A DNA stretch of 64,000 bases, taken from positions 1 through 64,000 of the forward strand of contig JAHQVR010000245.1 in NCBI GenBank assembly GCA_019634245.1, in the 5' to 3' direction. The notes beneath the pieces are model-generated. The model was not told the DNA's origin. It worked only from the letters and a program-made list of their open reading frames with translations, and made no database searches. Shown piece after piece: positions 55,573 to 64,000 of this stretch (positions within the stretch are counted from its first letter, which is position 1; each line of letters begins with the position of its first letter). Made by a program: the position numbers and the translations under genes. This DNA is from Gammaproteobacteria bacterium. GTDB taxonomy: Bacteria; Pseudomonadota; Gammaproteobacteria; Granulosicoccales; Granulosicoccaceae.

Positions 55573-58284
55573 ATGCAGTCTGTTGAAATTGTCGGAGCCG
55601 GTCCCGCGGGCCTCTATACCGCCATTCTGCTGCGCCGCCATTTTCCTGATCTGCAGGTTCGGGTAACCGAGCAAAATCCACAAGGTGCCACGTTTGGTTT
55701 TGGTGTGGTTTTCTCCGACCAGGCACTCGATTTCCTACAGGCAGACGATCCCGATACGCATCAACTCGCCACACCACATATGCAGCGCTGGCAAAATATG
55801 ACGCTGAATCACCCAAAAGGGCAGATCACTCTCGATGGGGTGGGCTTTGCCTCGATTGGTCGCTTGGAACTGATAGAAATACTGCGTAAGCGTGCCGATG
55901 CATTAGGGGTTGAATTGCGATTCGATAAACGCATTGAACGTGTGGATAGTGCTGATTTGACTGTTGCCGCTGACGGATTGAATTCGGTTGTACGGGCTAA
56001 TAATCGTGATGGCTTCGGTGAGTCGCTGAGTTATTTGGGCAACCACTTTGTTTGGTTTGGGGCCGAGCGACCTTTCGATACCTTAACGCAAACATTCATA
56101 AATACTGACGCCGGACCAATGAATGCTCACCATTATCGCTACAGTGAAGATAAAAGCACGTTCATTGTTGAATGCGGCCCCGACACGTTTAGTAAAGCGG
56201 GCTTTGCAACCATGTCTGAAGATGAGTCTCGCAGTGCTTGTCAGCAGTATTTTGCCGCCACACTCGATGATGCCGAATTAATCAGCAATCATTCGCAATG
56301 GCGCCAATTTCCCAAGCTATGGTGTGACAATTGGGTATCTGGGCGCCAAGTACTGGTAGGCGATGCCGCTCATACAGCACACTTCTCTGTTGGATCAGGT
56401 ACGCGTTTGGCAATGGAGGATTCTATTGCACTAGTGCAAGCATTGATAAAACACGATGATATTGATGTGGCGTTACATCGTTATCAACAAGAGCGTCAGG
56501 CTATTGCGAAAAAGATTGTGAATGCTGCTAACGTTTCAGCGTCATGGTATGAAAGCTTTGGTGATAAAATGAACCTGGCGCCAATGGACTTTGCGTTTGA
56601 TTACATTACGCGCTCTGGCCGAGTGGACATGGATCGTTTACGAAAGATGTCCCCTCAGTTCTGTGCTGATTACGAAGCTTATAAATCGGTAGTTATAACA
56701 GACCCCGTGCCAAACAATACGAGTAGCGCTCAGGAAATCAAGTTTGATCCTGATGAACACTCAAACTGTTCTGACATTCTTTGGCAACATCTATATAAGA
56801 ACCCTGAAAAACTCGCGGTTATTGGCCCTGCCGGCAATTTAAGTTACCAACAATTAATTGGCGAGGCAGCGCGTTGGGGGAATGCCTTTATCGCAGCAGG
56901 GCTAAATCGCGGTGATCGTATTGCATTTTTTCTCGATGACACGCCAAGTTATCCAGCGGCGTTCTTCGGTGCTACCAGAGCTGGTTTTGTGCCAGTGCTG
57001 CTAAATACCCAAACCAATCAAGACACCTTGAACTACTTTTTAAAAGATTCCAGTGCCACTATCGCCCTGTGCGAATCAACCTTAACGGATCAGTTTTCTG
57101 TGGCTGTGTTACAGGGCACCAATATTAAAACAGTGGTAGTTGCCAATGGATATTCAGACTCAAAGCCGTTTGTCAGTGCTGAGCAATTTTTAGAATCACA
57201 TGCAAACACATTGTCCTGTGCCGATACCAGTCCTTACGATATGGCGCTGTGGATGTATTCATCCGGTTCTACCGGCAGGCCAAAGGGCATTGTACATCTG
57301 CATCATGATATGGCCTATACGCAAGCCAGTTACGCGAAGAATATTTTGAAGCTACAACCCGAAGACATTTGTTTTTCCGTCCCTAAAATTTATTTTGCCT
57401 ACGGCTTCGGCAACTCCATAACATTCCCGTTTTCAGCTGGTGCAACCTCTGTGCTCATGCCCGACTCCCCTCGGCCTGACTTGGTTTTGGATACCATAGA
57501 AAATTTCAAACCAACTGTCTTGTTTGGTTTACCAACTTTGTACACCGCACTGTGTAGCGTAGAGAATGTTAAAAATAAGGACTTAAGCTCTCTAACGCAA
57601 TCAATATCAGCTGCAGAGACGCTATCTCAAGATATTTATGATGCCTGGAAATCACTAACCGGACACGGGCCGACCGAAGGGCTCGGTTCAACTGAAATGT
57701 TGCATATTTATCTCAGCAATTTGCCGAACGATCATCGCATTGGCGCCGCTGGTGCTCGTGTACCGGGTTATGAAGTCAAATTAGAAACACCTGATGGCCA
57801 TCCGGTAGTTGAGGGTGAGGAAGGCGTGATGTTTGTCAGAGGACACTCATCAGCGCCGTGCTACTGGAACAAACCGGACAAAACCAAAGAGACTATGCGG
57901 GATGACTGGTTGTATACCGGTGATCGCTTTGTACAGCGCGATGGCTATTACTACTTTATGGGTCGAGCTGACGACTTGATAAAAGTATCTGGACAATGGG
58001 TATGGCCACTGGAAGTTGAGCGATGTTTAAATGATCACCCAGATGTTTATGAGTGCGCGGTGTTAGCGCATGAATTGCCTGACAAACGTTTAACGCTTCG
58101 GGCAATTGTTAGTTTGCGTGCCGAATGCAAGGACGAACAAGCGCAGTCAAAGATACTGCAGAACCACATTAAAAACACCTTGCAGCCATACAAGTACCCG
58201 CGCATAGTTGAGTTTGTCGCAGAGCTACCTAAAACCGGTACGGGAAAAATCGATCGGCAAGCTCTGCGCGTCTCTGACAGCTAA
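55573..58284 (+). CDS. Bifunctional flavin monooxygenase - aryl-CoA ligase fusion
   Basis: 903 residues from the ATG at 55573, which has GGAG nine bases upstream; an ATG at 55564 is too close to that site. Residues 1-380 are a class A flavin monooxygenase: FAD motif VEIVGAGPAGLY (4-15), FGVVFSDQALDFL, and VLVGDAAHTAHFSVGSG with Gly263-Asp264. They are closest in pattern to salicylyl-CoA 5-hydroxylase/2-aminobenzoyl-CoA monooxygenase. Residues about 395-900 are a complete benzoate-CoA-ligase-type adenylating enzyme: P-loop YSSGSTGRPKG (562-572), YFAYGFGNSITFPFSAGAT, GRADDLIKVSGQWVWPLEVE and catalytic Lys892 in GTGKIDR. One frame spans both with no stop. It should convert an ortho-substituted benzoate to its CoA ester and hydroxylate that ester. 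Confidence 0.88.
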   Translation: MQSVEIVGAGPAGLYTAILLRRHFPDLQVRVTEQNPQGATFGFGVVFSDQALDFLQADDPDTHQLATPHMQRWQNMTLNHPKGQITLDGVGFASIGRLELIEILRKRADALGVELRFDKRIERVDSADLTVAADGLNSVVRANNRDGFGESLSYLGNHFVWFGAERPFDTLTQTFINTDAGPMNAHHYRYSEDKSTFIVECGPDTFSKAGFATMSEDESRSACQQYFAATLDDAELISNHSQWRQFPKLWCDNWVSGRQVLVGDAAHTAHFSVGSGTRLAMEDSIALVQALIKHDDIDVALHRYQQERQAIAKKIVNAANVSASWYESFGDKMNLAPMDFAFDYITRSGRVDMDRLRKMSPQFCADYEAYKSVVITDPVPNNTSSAQEIKFDPDEHSNCSDILWQHLYKNPEKLAVIGPAGNLSYQQLIGEAARWGNAFIAAGLNRGDRIAFFLDDTPSYPAAFFGATRAGFVPVLLNTQTNQDTLNYFLKDSSATIALCESTLTDQFSVAVLQGTNIKTVVVANGYSDSKPFVSAEQFLESHANTLSCADTSPYDMALWMYSSGSTGRPKGIVHLHHDMAYTQASYAKNILKLQPEDICFSVPKIYFAYGFGNSITFPFSAGATSVLMPDSPRPDLVLDTIENFKPTVLFGLPTLYTALCSVENVKNKDLSSLTQSISAAETLSQDIYDAWKSLTGHGPTEGLGSTEMLHIYLSNLPNDHRIGAAGARVPGYEVKLETPDGHPVVEGEEGVMFVRGHSSAPCYWNKPDKTKETMRDDWLYTGDRFVQRDGYYYFMGRADDLIKVSGQWVWPLEVERCLNDHPDVYECAVLAHELPDKRLTLRAIVSLRAECKDEQAQSKILQNHIKNTLQPYKYPRIVEFVAELPKTGTGKIDRQALRVSDS

Positions 58285-58370
58285 ACAGTTCGTAGCAATA
58301 TTGGATTTAACGGTTCGTATTTCACTGTATTCATGTTTATGAATACACAACAAATAACAGGAATTTAAAT

Positions 58371-59066
58371 ATGGCATTTGTCATAGACCCCATAAAAACC
58401 CCGTCTGTTGCCGTCGCGCAGAGGTCCGAGCGCTTTCCCGTTAGACGCATTATGTGTGTTGGACGTAACTACGCGGCGCATGCCCGGGAGATGGGTAAAG
58501 ATCCTGATCGTGAGCCACCATTTTTCTTTTCAAAACCTGCTGACAGCGTGGTCGATGACGGGTCTACTATCGTCTATCCTCCGCAAACCAACAACTTTCA
58601 GTATGAAGCTGAACTCATTGTAGCCATAGGTAGCACAGCGACTTGTGTACCTGAAACAAGGGCACTCGATCACATTTGGGGTTACGGCATTGGCAACGAC
58701 CTGACTCGCAGAGACCTACAATTGGCTGCTCGTGACAAAGGTCGTCCATGGGATTTGGGTAAAGGTTTTGATCACTCCGCAGTTATTGGCCCGATACATC
58801 CTGTCAAGAACGTAGGTCATCTACAAGAAGGTAGAATTAGCTTAAGCGTAAATGGCGACATTAAACAAGAAGGTAACCTCAACGAATTAATTTGGTCGGT
58901 ACCAGAGATTATTTCAATACTATCTGAAACTATTACCCTAGTGCCGGGTGATTTAATCATGACAGGAACACCTGCAGGCGTTGGTCCTTTACAACCAGGT
59001 GATGTATGCACAGTCGAAATTGAAGGCTTGGGCACGCTTACCACGCACATTGCACCGGCGGCGTAA
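58371..59066 (+). CDS. Fumarylpyruvate hydrolase-like FAH-family protein
   Basis: 231 residues, ATG preceded by CAGGAA. The FAH-fold motifs are clear: RIMCVGRNYAAHAREMG (about 26-42), FFFSKPADSVV, the metal-binding NFQYEAELIVAIG (Glu-x-Glu), GYGIGNDLTRRDLQ, and LIMTGTPAGVGPLQPGD. Length and RDKGRPWDLGKGFDHSAVIG fit the fumarylpyruvate hydrolases (NagK type) of gentisate pathways, which release fumarate and pyruvate. It is placed between the monooxygenase-ligase and the dioxygenase, consistent with that role; acylpyruvate hydrolase activity in general is the safe claim. Confidence 0.87.
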   Translation: MAFVIDPIKTPSVAVAQRSERFPVRRIMCVGRNYAAHAREMGKDPDREPPFFFSKPADSVVDDGSTIVYPPQTNNFQYEAELIVAIGSTATCVPETRALDHIWGYGIGNDLTRRDLQLAARDKGRPWDLGKGFDHSAVIGPIHPVKNVGHLQEGRISLSVNGDIKQEGNLNELIWSVPEIISILSETITLVPGDLIMTGTPAGVGPLQPGDVCTVEIEGLGTLTTHIAPAA

Positions 59067-59136
59067 GCTAGTAGATACTATCGTACGAATTCCCAACATT
59101 ATCGATCAAGCCAATTGGCAGTATAGGAATAGAATC

Positions 59137-60213
59137 ATGGCCAACGCAATGCAACCGGAAGATTCAAAAGAGTTACGCGAACTGTATGCAGGGTTTGAAC
59201 AAGAGCATATCTTGCCACTCTGGACGCAACGTGCAGACTTGATGCCTGCGACACCGCAACCCAAAGCGGTACCGCATGTTTGGCAATGGTCAAAACTGTT
59301 GCCACTAGCCAAACGCTCTGGTGATTTAATACCCGTAGGTCGCGGTGGTGAGCGTCGCGCGCTTGGATTGGCGAATCCGGGACTTGGTGGCAACGCCTAT
59401 GTCACGCCAACACTTTGGGCCGCTATCCAGTACCTCGGGCCTCGCGAAACAGCACCTGAACACAGGCATGCGCAAAATGCATTCCGATTCGTAGTCGATG
59501 GTGAAGGTGTTTGGACTGTGGTTAACGGCGATCCTGTGCGCATGAGCCGCGGCGATTTGCTGCTCACACCAGGTTGGCATTTTCATGGTCATCATAACGA
59601 CTCAGATAATCCCATGACTTGGATTGACGGTCTCGATATTCCATTTGGTCAGCAAAACGATGTTGGCTTTTTTGAGTTTGGAGCTGACAAAGTCAGCAAT
59701 CTTAAAACACCGCGTTACTCTCAATCAGAACGACTCTGGGCCAACCCGGGTTTACGGCCGTTGTCCGGCTTGCAAGAAACAGCCGCATCTCCGCAAATGG
59801 CCTATCGATGGGAGCACACTGACCGTGCATTAACAGAGCAATTACTGTTAGAGGAAGAGGGTGTAGAGGTTACATGGGATACCGGTCATGCTGCGGTGCG
59901 TTTCACCAATCCCACAAACGGTGGCGATGTAATGCCCACTATTCGCTGTGAGTTTCATCGTCTGCGAGCCGGTACAAAAACGGTAACGCGACGCGAAGTG
60001 GGCTCCAGCGTCTTTCAGGTGTTTGATGGCGAAGGCACGGTTACGCTTAATGAGCAAACACACCAATTGCGCAAAGGCGATTTATTTGTTGTTCCCTCAT
60101 GGATACCTTGGTCATTGGAATCCGGTGATGGTTTTGATTTATTTCGCTTTTCCGACGCACCCATTATTGAACGGTTGAACTTCCACCGTACATCGGTTGA
60201 ACCAACCGCATAA
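59137..60213 (+). CDS. Gentisate 1,2-dioxygenase-like bicupin
   Basis: 358 residues from the ATG at 59137; the frame is open upstream but that lies within the hydrolase gene. N-terminal cupin: LGPRETAPEHRHAQNAFRFVVDGEG with iron-type His109 and His111 (quoted by region 100-124), and TPGWHFHGHHN carrying further His. C-terminal cupin: SSVFQVFDGEGTVTLNEQ and GDLFVVPSWIPWSLES, lacking the metal His set, as in this family. The group includes gentisate, 1-hydroxy-2-naphthoate and salicylate 1,2-dioxygenases. Neighbours favour gentisate, giving maleylpyruvate, but a salicylate-cleaving relative cannot be excluded by eye. Confidence 0.87.
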   Translation: MANAMQPEDSKELRELYAGFEQEHILPLWTQRADLMPATPQPKAVPHVWQWSKLLPLAKRSGDLIPVGRGGERRALGLANPGLGGNAYVTPTLWAAIQYLGPRETAPEHRHAQNAFRFVVDGEGVWTVVNGDPVRMSRGDLLLTPGWHFHGHHNDSDNPMTWIDGLDIPFGQQNDVGFFEFGADKVSNLKTPRYSQSERLWANPGLRPLSGLQETAASPQMAYRWEHTDRALTEQLLLEEEGVEVTWDTGHAAVRFTNPTNGGDVMPTIRCEFHRLRAGTKTVTRREVGSSVFQVFDGEGTVTLNEQTHQLRKGDLFVVPSWIPWSLESGDGFDLFRFSDAPIIERLNFHRTSVEPTA

Positions 60214-60469
60214 TACTGGTCTATCAGTCAATCTGCAGTTAGCTAAAACCGGTTATAAACCGGGCTACCCCTGGGCAAATATGCTGCCAGTCGATTATCG
60301 TTTAACAAACCCGTGGTAGCAGTTAGTCTTTGAATCTACAGACTGTTTGCTACGACGGTCTGAAGGTGTCAACCATTGGCATAATTTCTCTGGAATTTTG
60401 GTCGGATCCAGGTGATACTGTACACCGTGCTCACTGGTGGGGATTAGTCCGCTGGTTTCAGTCGATGAT

Positions 60470-61549
60470 ATGAATAATCAAACTATGTACGTGAACAATG
60501 CTTGGTATGTGGCAGGCTGGGCTTCAGAATTTGATGAATCTCTAAAAAGCGTTACGCTGCTCGAAGAACGAGTTGTTATGTATCGCTTGGATGCCGAAAC
60601 AGTGGTTGCGCTAGAGGACCGATGTCCACATCGTTTATTACCTTTATCTAAAGGTAAAAGAATCGGTGATGATATTCAGTGTGGTTATCACGGGATGACA
60701 TTCAATTGTAAAGGTGAATGTGTGCGTGTGCCTGGTCAAGACAATGTTCCTGCATCTGCCTATGTCAAGTCATACCCGGTTGTGCAGAAGAATAATATCG
60801 TGTTCGTATGGATGGGGGATGTTAAAAAGGCGGATGAAACTCTGATCTTTGATATGCCTGAGTTTAATTCTTCTGATTGGCATGTGCACCAAGGTGATGC
60901 ACTACATTTAGAAGCAAATTATTTGAATGTTGCAGAGAATTTGGTAGACCCTGCGCATGTTAGCTTTGTACATCCCACCACTTTAGGGAACTCTGCCAGT
61001 GAGAATGTACCGGTTCACGTGGATACAACGGGAGAGGTTTTGGTAGCTTGGCGCTGGATTCGAGATGCACCTCCTGTGGGTTTTTTCCAAAAGTTCGGAG
61101 GTTTTAAAGGAAATGTCGATCGCTGGCATTATTACTATCTACATTTGCCATCGATTGCAGTGATAGATTTTGGTAGTGCTGATGCGAAACTAAACTTGCC
61201 AGAGGAACAAAGAAATCGTGGAGTACGTATTTTTGCTCTGCATTTCTTGACACCGGTAAACGAACACTACACCATCGATCGATGGCTGCATATACGAAAT
61301 ACCGCAATTGATGATAAAACTGCCACTGAGCAAATGGATGCTATGTTTCGAATCGCCTTTAATGAAGATAAAGAGATTCTAGAAGCAATCGATCAACAGG
61401 AGCGACTGCCTCAAACCAGAAAGCCGATTCGACTCGCTATAGACAAAGGTCCAACCGTATATCGAAGGCGAATTCGTGATCGTGCGGAACAAGAAGCCAC
61501 GGAGGATTTGGGTGAGCCGTTACGGCCCACTTTCGTGCATCATGAGTAG
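60470..61549 (+). CDS. Rieske non-heme iron oxygenase, VanA-like
   Basis: 359 residues from the ATG at 60470 (MNNQTMYVNNAWYVAGW is a typical start). The Rieske 2Fe-2S centre is Cys52-Pro-His54 and Cys71-Gly-Tyr-His74. The mononuclear-iron site follows in NLVDPAHVSFVHP. The length and single-subunit layout resemble vanillate O-demethylase VanA and related monooxygenases, which remove methoxy groups or hydroxylate aromatics. A reductase (VanB type) is not in the window. The gene starts 256 bp after the dioxygenase stop, and a decayed near-copy lies at 49430-49606. Confidence 0.88.
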   Translation: MNNQTMYVNNAWYVAGWASEFDESLKSVTLLEERVVMYRLDAETVVALEDRCPHRLLPLSKGKRIGDDIQCGYHGMTFNCKGECVRVPGQDNVPASAYVKSYPVVQKNNIVFVWMGDVKKADETLIFDMPEFNSSDWHVHQGDALHLEANYLNVAENLVDPAHVSFVHPTTLGNSASENVPVHVDTTGEVLVAWRWIRDAPPVGFFQKFGGFKGNVDRWHYYYLHLPSIAVIDFGSADAKLNLPEEQRNRGVRIFALHFLTPVNEHYTIDRWLHIRNTAIDDKTATEQMDAMFRIAFNEDKEILEAIDQQERLPQTRKPIRLAIDKGPTVYRRRIRDRAEQEATEDLGEPLRPTFVHHE

Positions 61550-61599
61550 AGTTTTCATGGTGTAAATCTAGAAGAATATTGATCGGAGAAAAGTACGTT

Positions 61600-62805
61600 A
61601 TGAAAATGATAAAGCGTTGGTTATCTATAGGGGTCATCTCAATGATGTCCTTGGGCGTGGGAAACGTGTTGGCGCAAGACACCATTAAAATTGGTGAGAT
61701 TAATCACTATAAAAGAATGGCGGCTTTTGCAGGCCCGTATAAGCAAGGTATTGAACTGGCATTAGAAGAGGTCAATGATGCCGGAGGTGTGCTTGGCAAA
61801 CCTCTGGAATTTATATTTCGCGATGATCAGGGTAAACCTGGCGAAGCTGTGAAAATTGCTGAAGAACTTATGACAAGAGAAGGGACAGTGATGATCACTG
61901 GAACCATTCTGAGTAACATCGGACTTGCTATTTCTTCGCTAGCAGCGGAGAAAGGGTATGTCTATTTAGCGGCCGAGCCATTGGCAGATTCCATTGTTTG
62001 GGAAAGCGGTAATGAGTACACGTTTCGGTTAAGGGCCTCAACCTATATGCAAGCCTCGATGCTCGCTGAGGCAGCATCAAAAACCGATGCGAAAACATAC
62101 GCCACTATCGCGCCGAACTATGCCTATGGTAAAGATGCCGTGGCTGCGTTTAAAAAGGCATTAACTGCATTGAAGCCTGATGTAGAGTTTGTCACCGAGC
62201 AATGGCCTGCATTGTTCAAGATCGATGCTGGAGCGGAAGTGCAGGCTATCGAACGAGCTAAGCCTGATGCAATTTACAACGTTACCTTTGGTGGTGATCT
62301 TGCAAAATTTGTTCGAGAAGGCACTACCAGAGGCCTGTTCGACGGAAGAAATGTTTATGGATTGCTCACGGGTGAACCAGAATATATCGATCCATTGAAA
62401 GATGAAGCCCCTGAGGGTTGGACGGTGACTGGCTATCCCTGGTACGACTTTGAAGACGGTAGCAATAAAGTCTTCGTTGATGCCTATATGGCGAAATTTG
62501 ATGAACGACCTGGCATCGGTTCGTTGGTGGGCTATATGACTGTGCAGTCAATAGCGGCGGCGATTACGCGCGCTGGTGCAACGGATGCGGACTCTTTAAT
62601 TACGGGTTTCAAGGGTTTGGACGTGGAAACACCGGTAGGGAAAATCCACTTCAGAGAACAAGATCATCAAGCCACTATGGGCGCTTTTGTCGGAACCACG
62701 GCAATCAAAGACGGCGCGGGAATTATGGTGGATTGGTCATACAAAGATGGTGCGGACTATCTACCATCCGATGAAGAAGTCGCAAAGATGCGACCTTCTA
62801 ATTAA
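61600..62805 (+). CDS. LivK-like binding protein of a second branched-chain-type ABC system
   Basis: 401 residues from the ATG at 61600; a TTG at 61579 is in frame, but the signal peptide MKMIKRWLSIGVISMMSLG...VLAQD starts at 61600. The mature part has the type-I periplasmic fold: IKIGEINHYKRMAAFAGPYK, EEVNDAGGVLGKPLEFIFRDD, MITGTILSNIGLAISS and IAPNYAYGKDAVAAF. It is distinct from the LivK at 53128. Following a Rieske oxygenase, it may bind an aromatic or methoxylated acid, though this is positional inference. A strong hairpin separates it from the permease gene. Confidence 0.85.
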   Translation: MKMIKRWLSIGVISMMSLGVGNVLAQDTIKIGEINHYKRMAAFAGPYKQGIELALEEVNDAGGVLGKPLEFIFRDDQGKPGEAVKIAEELMTREGTVMITGTILSNIGLAISSLAAEKGYVYLAAEPLADSIVWESGNEYTFRLRASTYMQASMLAEAASKTDAKTYATIAPNYAYGKDAVAAFKKALTALKPDVEFVTEQWPALFKIDAGAEVQAIERAKPDAIYNVTFGGDLAKFVREGTTRGLFDGRNVYGLLTGEPEYIDPLKDEAPEGWTVTGYPWYDFEDGSNKVFVDAYMAKFDERPGIGSLVGYMTVQSIAAAITRAGATDADSLITGFKGLDVETPVGKIHFREQDHQATMGAFVGTTAIKDGAGIMVDWSYKDGADYLPSDEEVAKMRPSN

Positions 62806-62829
62806 TCTGACCAATCCTATTTAAACAAG

Positions 62830-62859
62830 ACGCCATCACGAACCGTTTCGTGATGGCGT
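62830..62859 (+). terminator. Strong hairpin between binding-protein and permease genes
   Basis: A 13-bp perfect stem ACGCCATCACGAA / TTCGTGATGGCGT with loop CCGT lies 25 bp after the stop and 14 bp before the permease ATG. No T tract follows, so it is more likely a message-stabilising or partial attenuating structure than a full terminator. Confidence 0.6.
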
Positions 62860-62873
62860 TAGAGACTTAAATC

Positions 62874-64000
62874 ATGGGATTGATCATTGCCCAGCTCTTG
62901 ACTGGGTTAGCCAATGCTGCAGCATTGTTTTTAGTTGCATCTGGTTTATCCTTAATCTTTGGTGTAACACGAATCGTGAACTTTGCGCACGGTTCGTTCT
63001 ATATGCTTGGGGCGTTTATCGGGTATTCGCTGATGCAGGTGTTACCCGGAGCCATTGGTTTTTGGGGCTCTGTGCTGCTGGCCGGAATAGCGGTAGGTAT
63101 TATCGGAGTTGTGGTAGAGCTACTAGTTCTTAGACCTGTCTACAAAGCGCCAGAGTTATTTCAATTGGTGGCTACCTTCGGCGTTATATTAGTCATTCAA
63201 GACCTAGCTCTAATGATCTGGGGGGCTGAAGATGTCCTCGGTCCGCGAGCCCCTGGTTTAAAGGGTGTCATCAGAATATTGGGTGAGCCTGTACCGAAGT
63301 TTGATTTGGCGCTTATTGCCATCACACCCTTTGTGTTGCTTGCCCTTTGGTATCTAATCACTAAAACCCGTGTAGGCATTTTGGTTCGAGCGGCTACACA
63401 GGATCGAGAAATGGTTGGGGCATTGGGTGTGAACCAATCTTGGTTGTTTACCGGCGTATTTTTCTTGGGAGCTGCGCTTGCTGGTTTAGGCGGTGCTATT
63501 CAGCTGCCTAAAGGCGGTGCGGATCTTTTGATGGATTTCAATATCCTAGCCTCTATATTTGTGGTGGTTGTTATCGGCGGCATGGGGTCGCTACCAGGAG
63601 CCTATATCGCGGCTGTTTTGATCTCTGTTCTCAACGTGTTTGGGGTGGCTTACATACCGCAAAGTACCTTGGTGTTGATGTTTGTGGTTATGGCAGTGGT
63701 ATTGACGATTCGACCTTATGGACTGTTGGGCCGAGAAGAGGTTGCTGGAGAGCATGGTCAAGTAGGAGAACCGGAGAAGCCTATTAAACCGGCTGGCTGG
63801 CCAGTCAGGTTTATTGTGGTGGCTTTGTTGGCTGCGTTAGCCTGTTTGCCCTTTATTGCAGAACCCTTTTTTACGATTTTGGCGACTGACGTTATTGTTT
63901 TTTGCCTCTTCGCCGCCAGTCTGCATTTTATTCTGGGTTTGGGTGGATTAGTATCCTTTGGTCACGCAGCCTATTTTGGAGGTGGTGCCTACGTCGCTGC
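62874..64000 (+). CDS. Fused LivH-LivM-type ABC permease, partial (C-terminus beyond window)
   Basis: An ATG at 62874 opens a frame with no stop to the window edge (375 residues). Residues 1-290 are LivH-like: FLVASGLSLIFGVTRIVNFAH at the start, TRVGILVRAATQDREMVGALG as coupling loop (about 162-182) and VVVIGGMGSLPGAYIAA (about 222-240). A charged linker of about 25 residues (REEVAGEHGQVGEPEKP region) leads into a LivM-like start with CLFAASLHFILGLGGLVSFGH and AAYFGGGAYVA (about 340-375). Permeases of this transporter type are usually two separate genes; fused forms are known. The ATPases should follow outside the window. Confidence 0.88.
   Translation, partial: MGLIIAQLLTGLANAAALFLVASGLSLIFGVTRIVNFAHGSFYMLGAFIGYSLMQVLPGAIGFWGSVLLAGIAVGIIGVVVELLVLRPVYKAPELFQLVATFGVILVIQDLALMIWGAEDVLGPRAPGLKGVIRILGEPVPKFDLALIAITPFVLLALWYLITKTRVGILVRAATQDREMVGALGVNQSWLFTGVFFLGAALAGLGGAIQLPKGGADLLMDFNILASIFVVVVIGGMGSLPGAYIAAVLISVLNVFGVAYIPQSTLVLMFVVMAVVLTIRPYGLLGREEVAGEHGQVGEPEKPIKPAGWPVRFIVVALLAALACLPFIAEPFFTILATDVIVFCLFAASLHFILGLGGLVSFGHAAYFGGGAYVA

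Noticed and set aside
60249..60263. Palindrome CCGGTT-ATA-AACCGG after the dioxygenase gene
   Set aside because: A six-base-pair stem with a three-base loop and no T-run; it may be chance and is not enough to call a terminator. The rest of the 256-bp gap shows nothing clear.

Overview
The window reads as a chromosomal segment of a heterotrophic gammaproteobacterium, most likely marine. The case rests on general features: moderate GC, high coding density, and many uptake systems (TRAP, polyamine-type ABC, two branched-chain-type ABC systems, several DMT exporters) next to catabolic enzymes for amines, 2-oxo acids and aromatic acids. No rRNA, tRNA, CRISPR array, complete insertion sequence or prophage gene was seen, so genus cannot be fixed from the sequence alone. 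The window cuts genes at both ends: a zinc deaminase at the left and a fused LivH-LivM permease at the right.

Layout. 1-5.1 kb: partial CDA-fold deaminase, an RND/MMPL-type exporter, a lipoprotein and a glycine-amidinotransferase-like enzyme. 5.2-8.3 kb: FkbM methyltransferase and two glycosyltransferases, probably surface glycan tailoring. 8.4-17.2 kb: a PhzF protein, a Gfo/Idh/MocA plus ThuA sugar pair, a sulfotransferase, a large hybrid histidine kinase, an AbrB-type membrane protein and a small-molecule kinase. 17.5-23.7 kb: a TakP-like TRAP transporter with unusually long permease subunits, followed by a bacterial SABATH-family carboxyl methyltransferase. 23.8-32.6 kb: an amine locus, with a trimethylamine-dehydrogenase-like flavoprotein encoded with a Pot-type ABC importer and divergent from a class III aminotransferase and a beta-hydroxyacid dehydrogenase. 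32.7-40.5 kb: MDR reductase, DAO-family oxidase, ArgE-like deacylase, SulP permease with a tandem Usp protein, and a maleate-isomerase-family protein. 40.7-49.3 kb: three EamA/DMT transporters among secreted and membrane proteins, with a patch of GGGTCGGACC repeats.

49.4-64 kb is the most coherent region. A minus-strand run (hydroxybenzoyl-CoA-type thioesterase, IclR regulator, LivK-H-M-G-F importer) diverges across about 70 bp from a plus-strand run (a flavin monooxygenase fused to an aryl-CoA ligase, a fumarylpyruvate hydrolase and a gentisate-dioxygenase-like bicupin). Together these fit uptake of an aromatic acid, most simply salicylate: activation and 5-hydroxylation at the CoA level by one bifunctional polypeptide, thioester hydrolysis to gentisate, ring cleavage, and hydrolysis to central metabolites. 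Maleylpyruvate isomerase is not seen. Next come a VanA-like Rieske oxygenase, a second aromatic/amino-acid-type binding protein and a LivHM fusion. A decayed fragment of a close relative of that Rieske gene lies at the far end of the first liv operon, suggesting duplication and rearrangement within this region.
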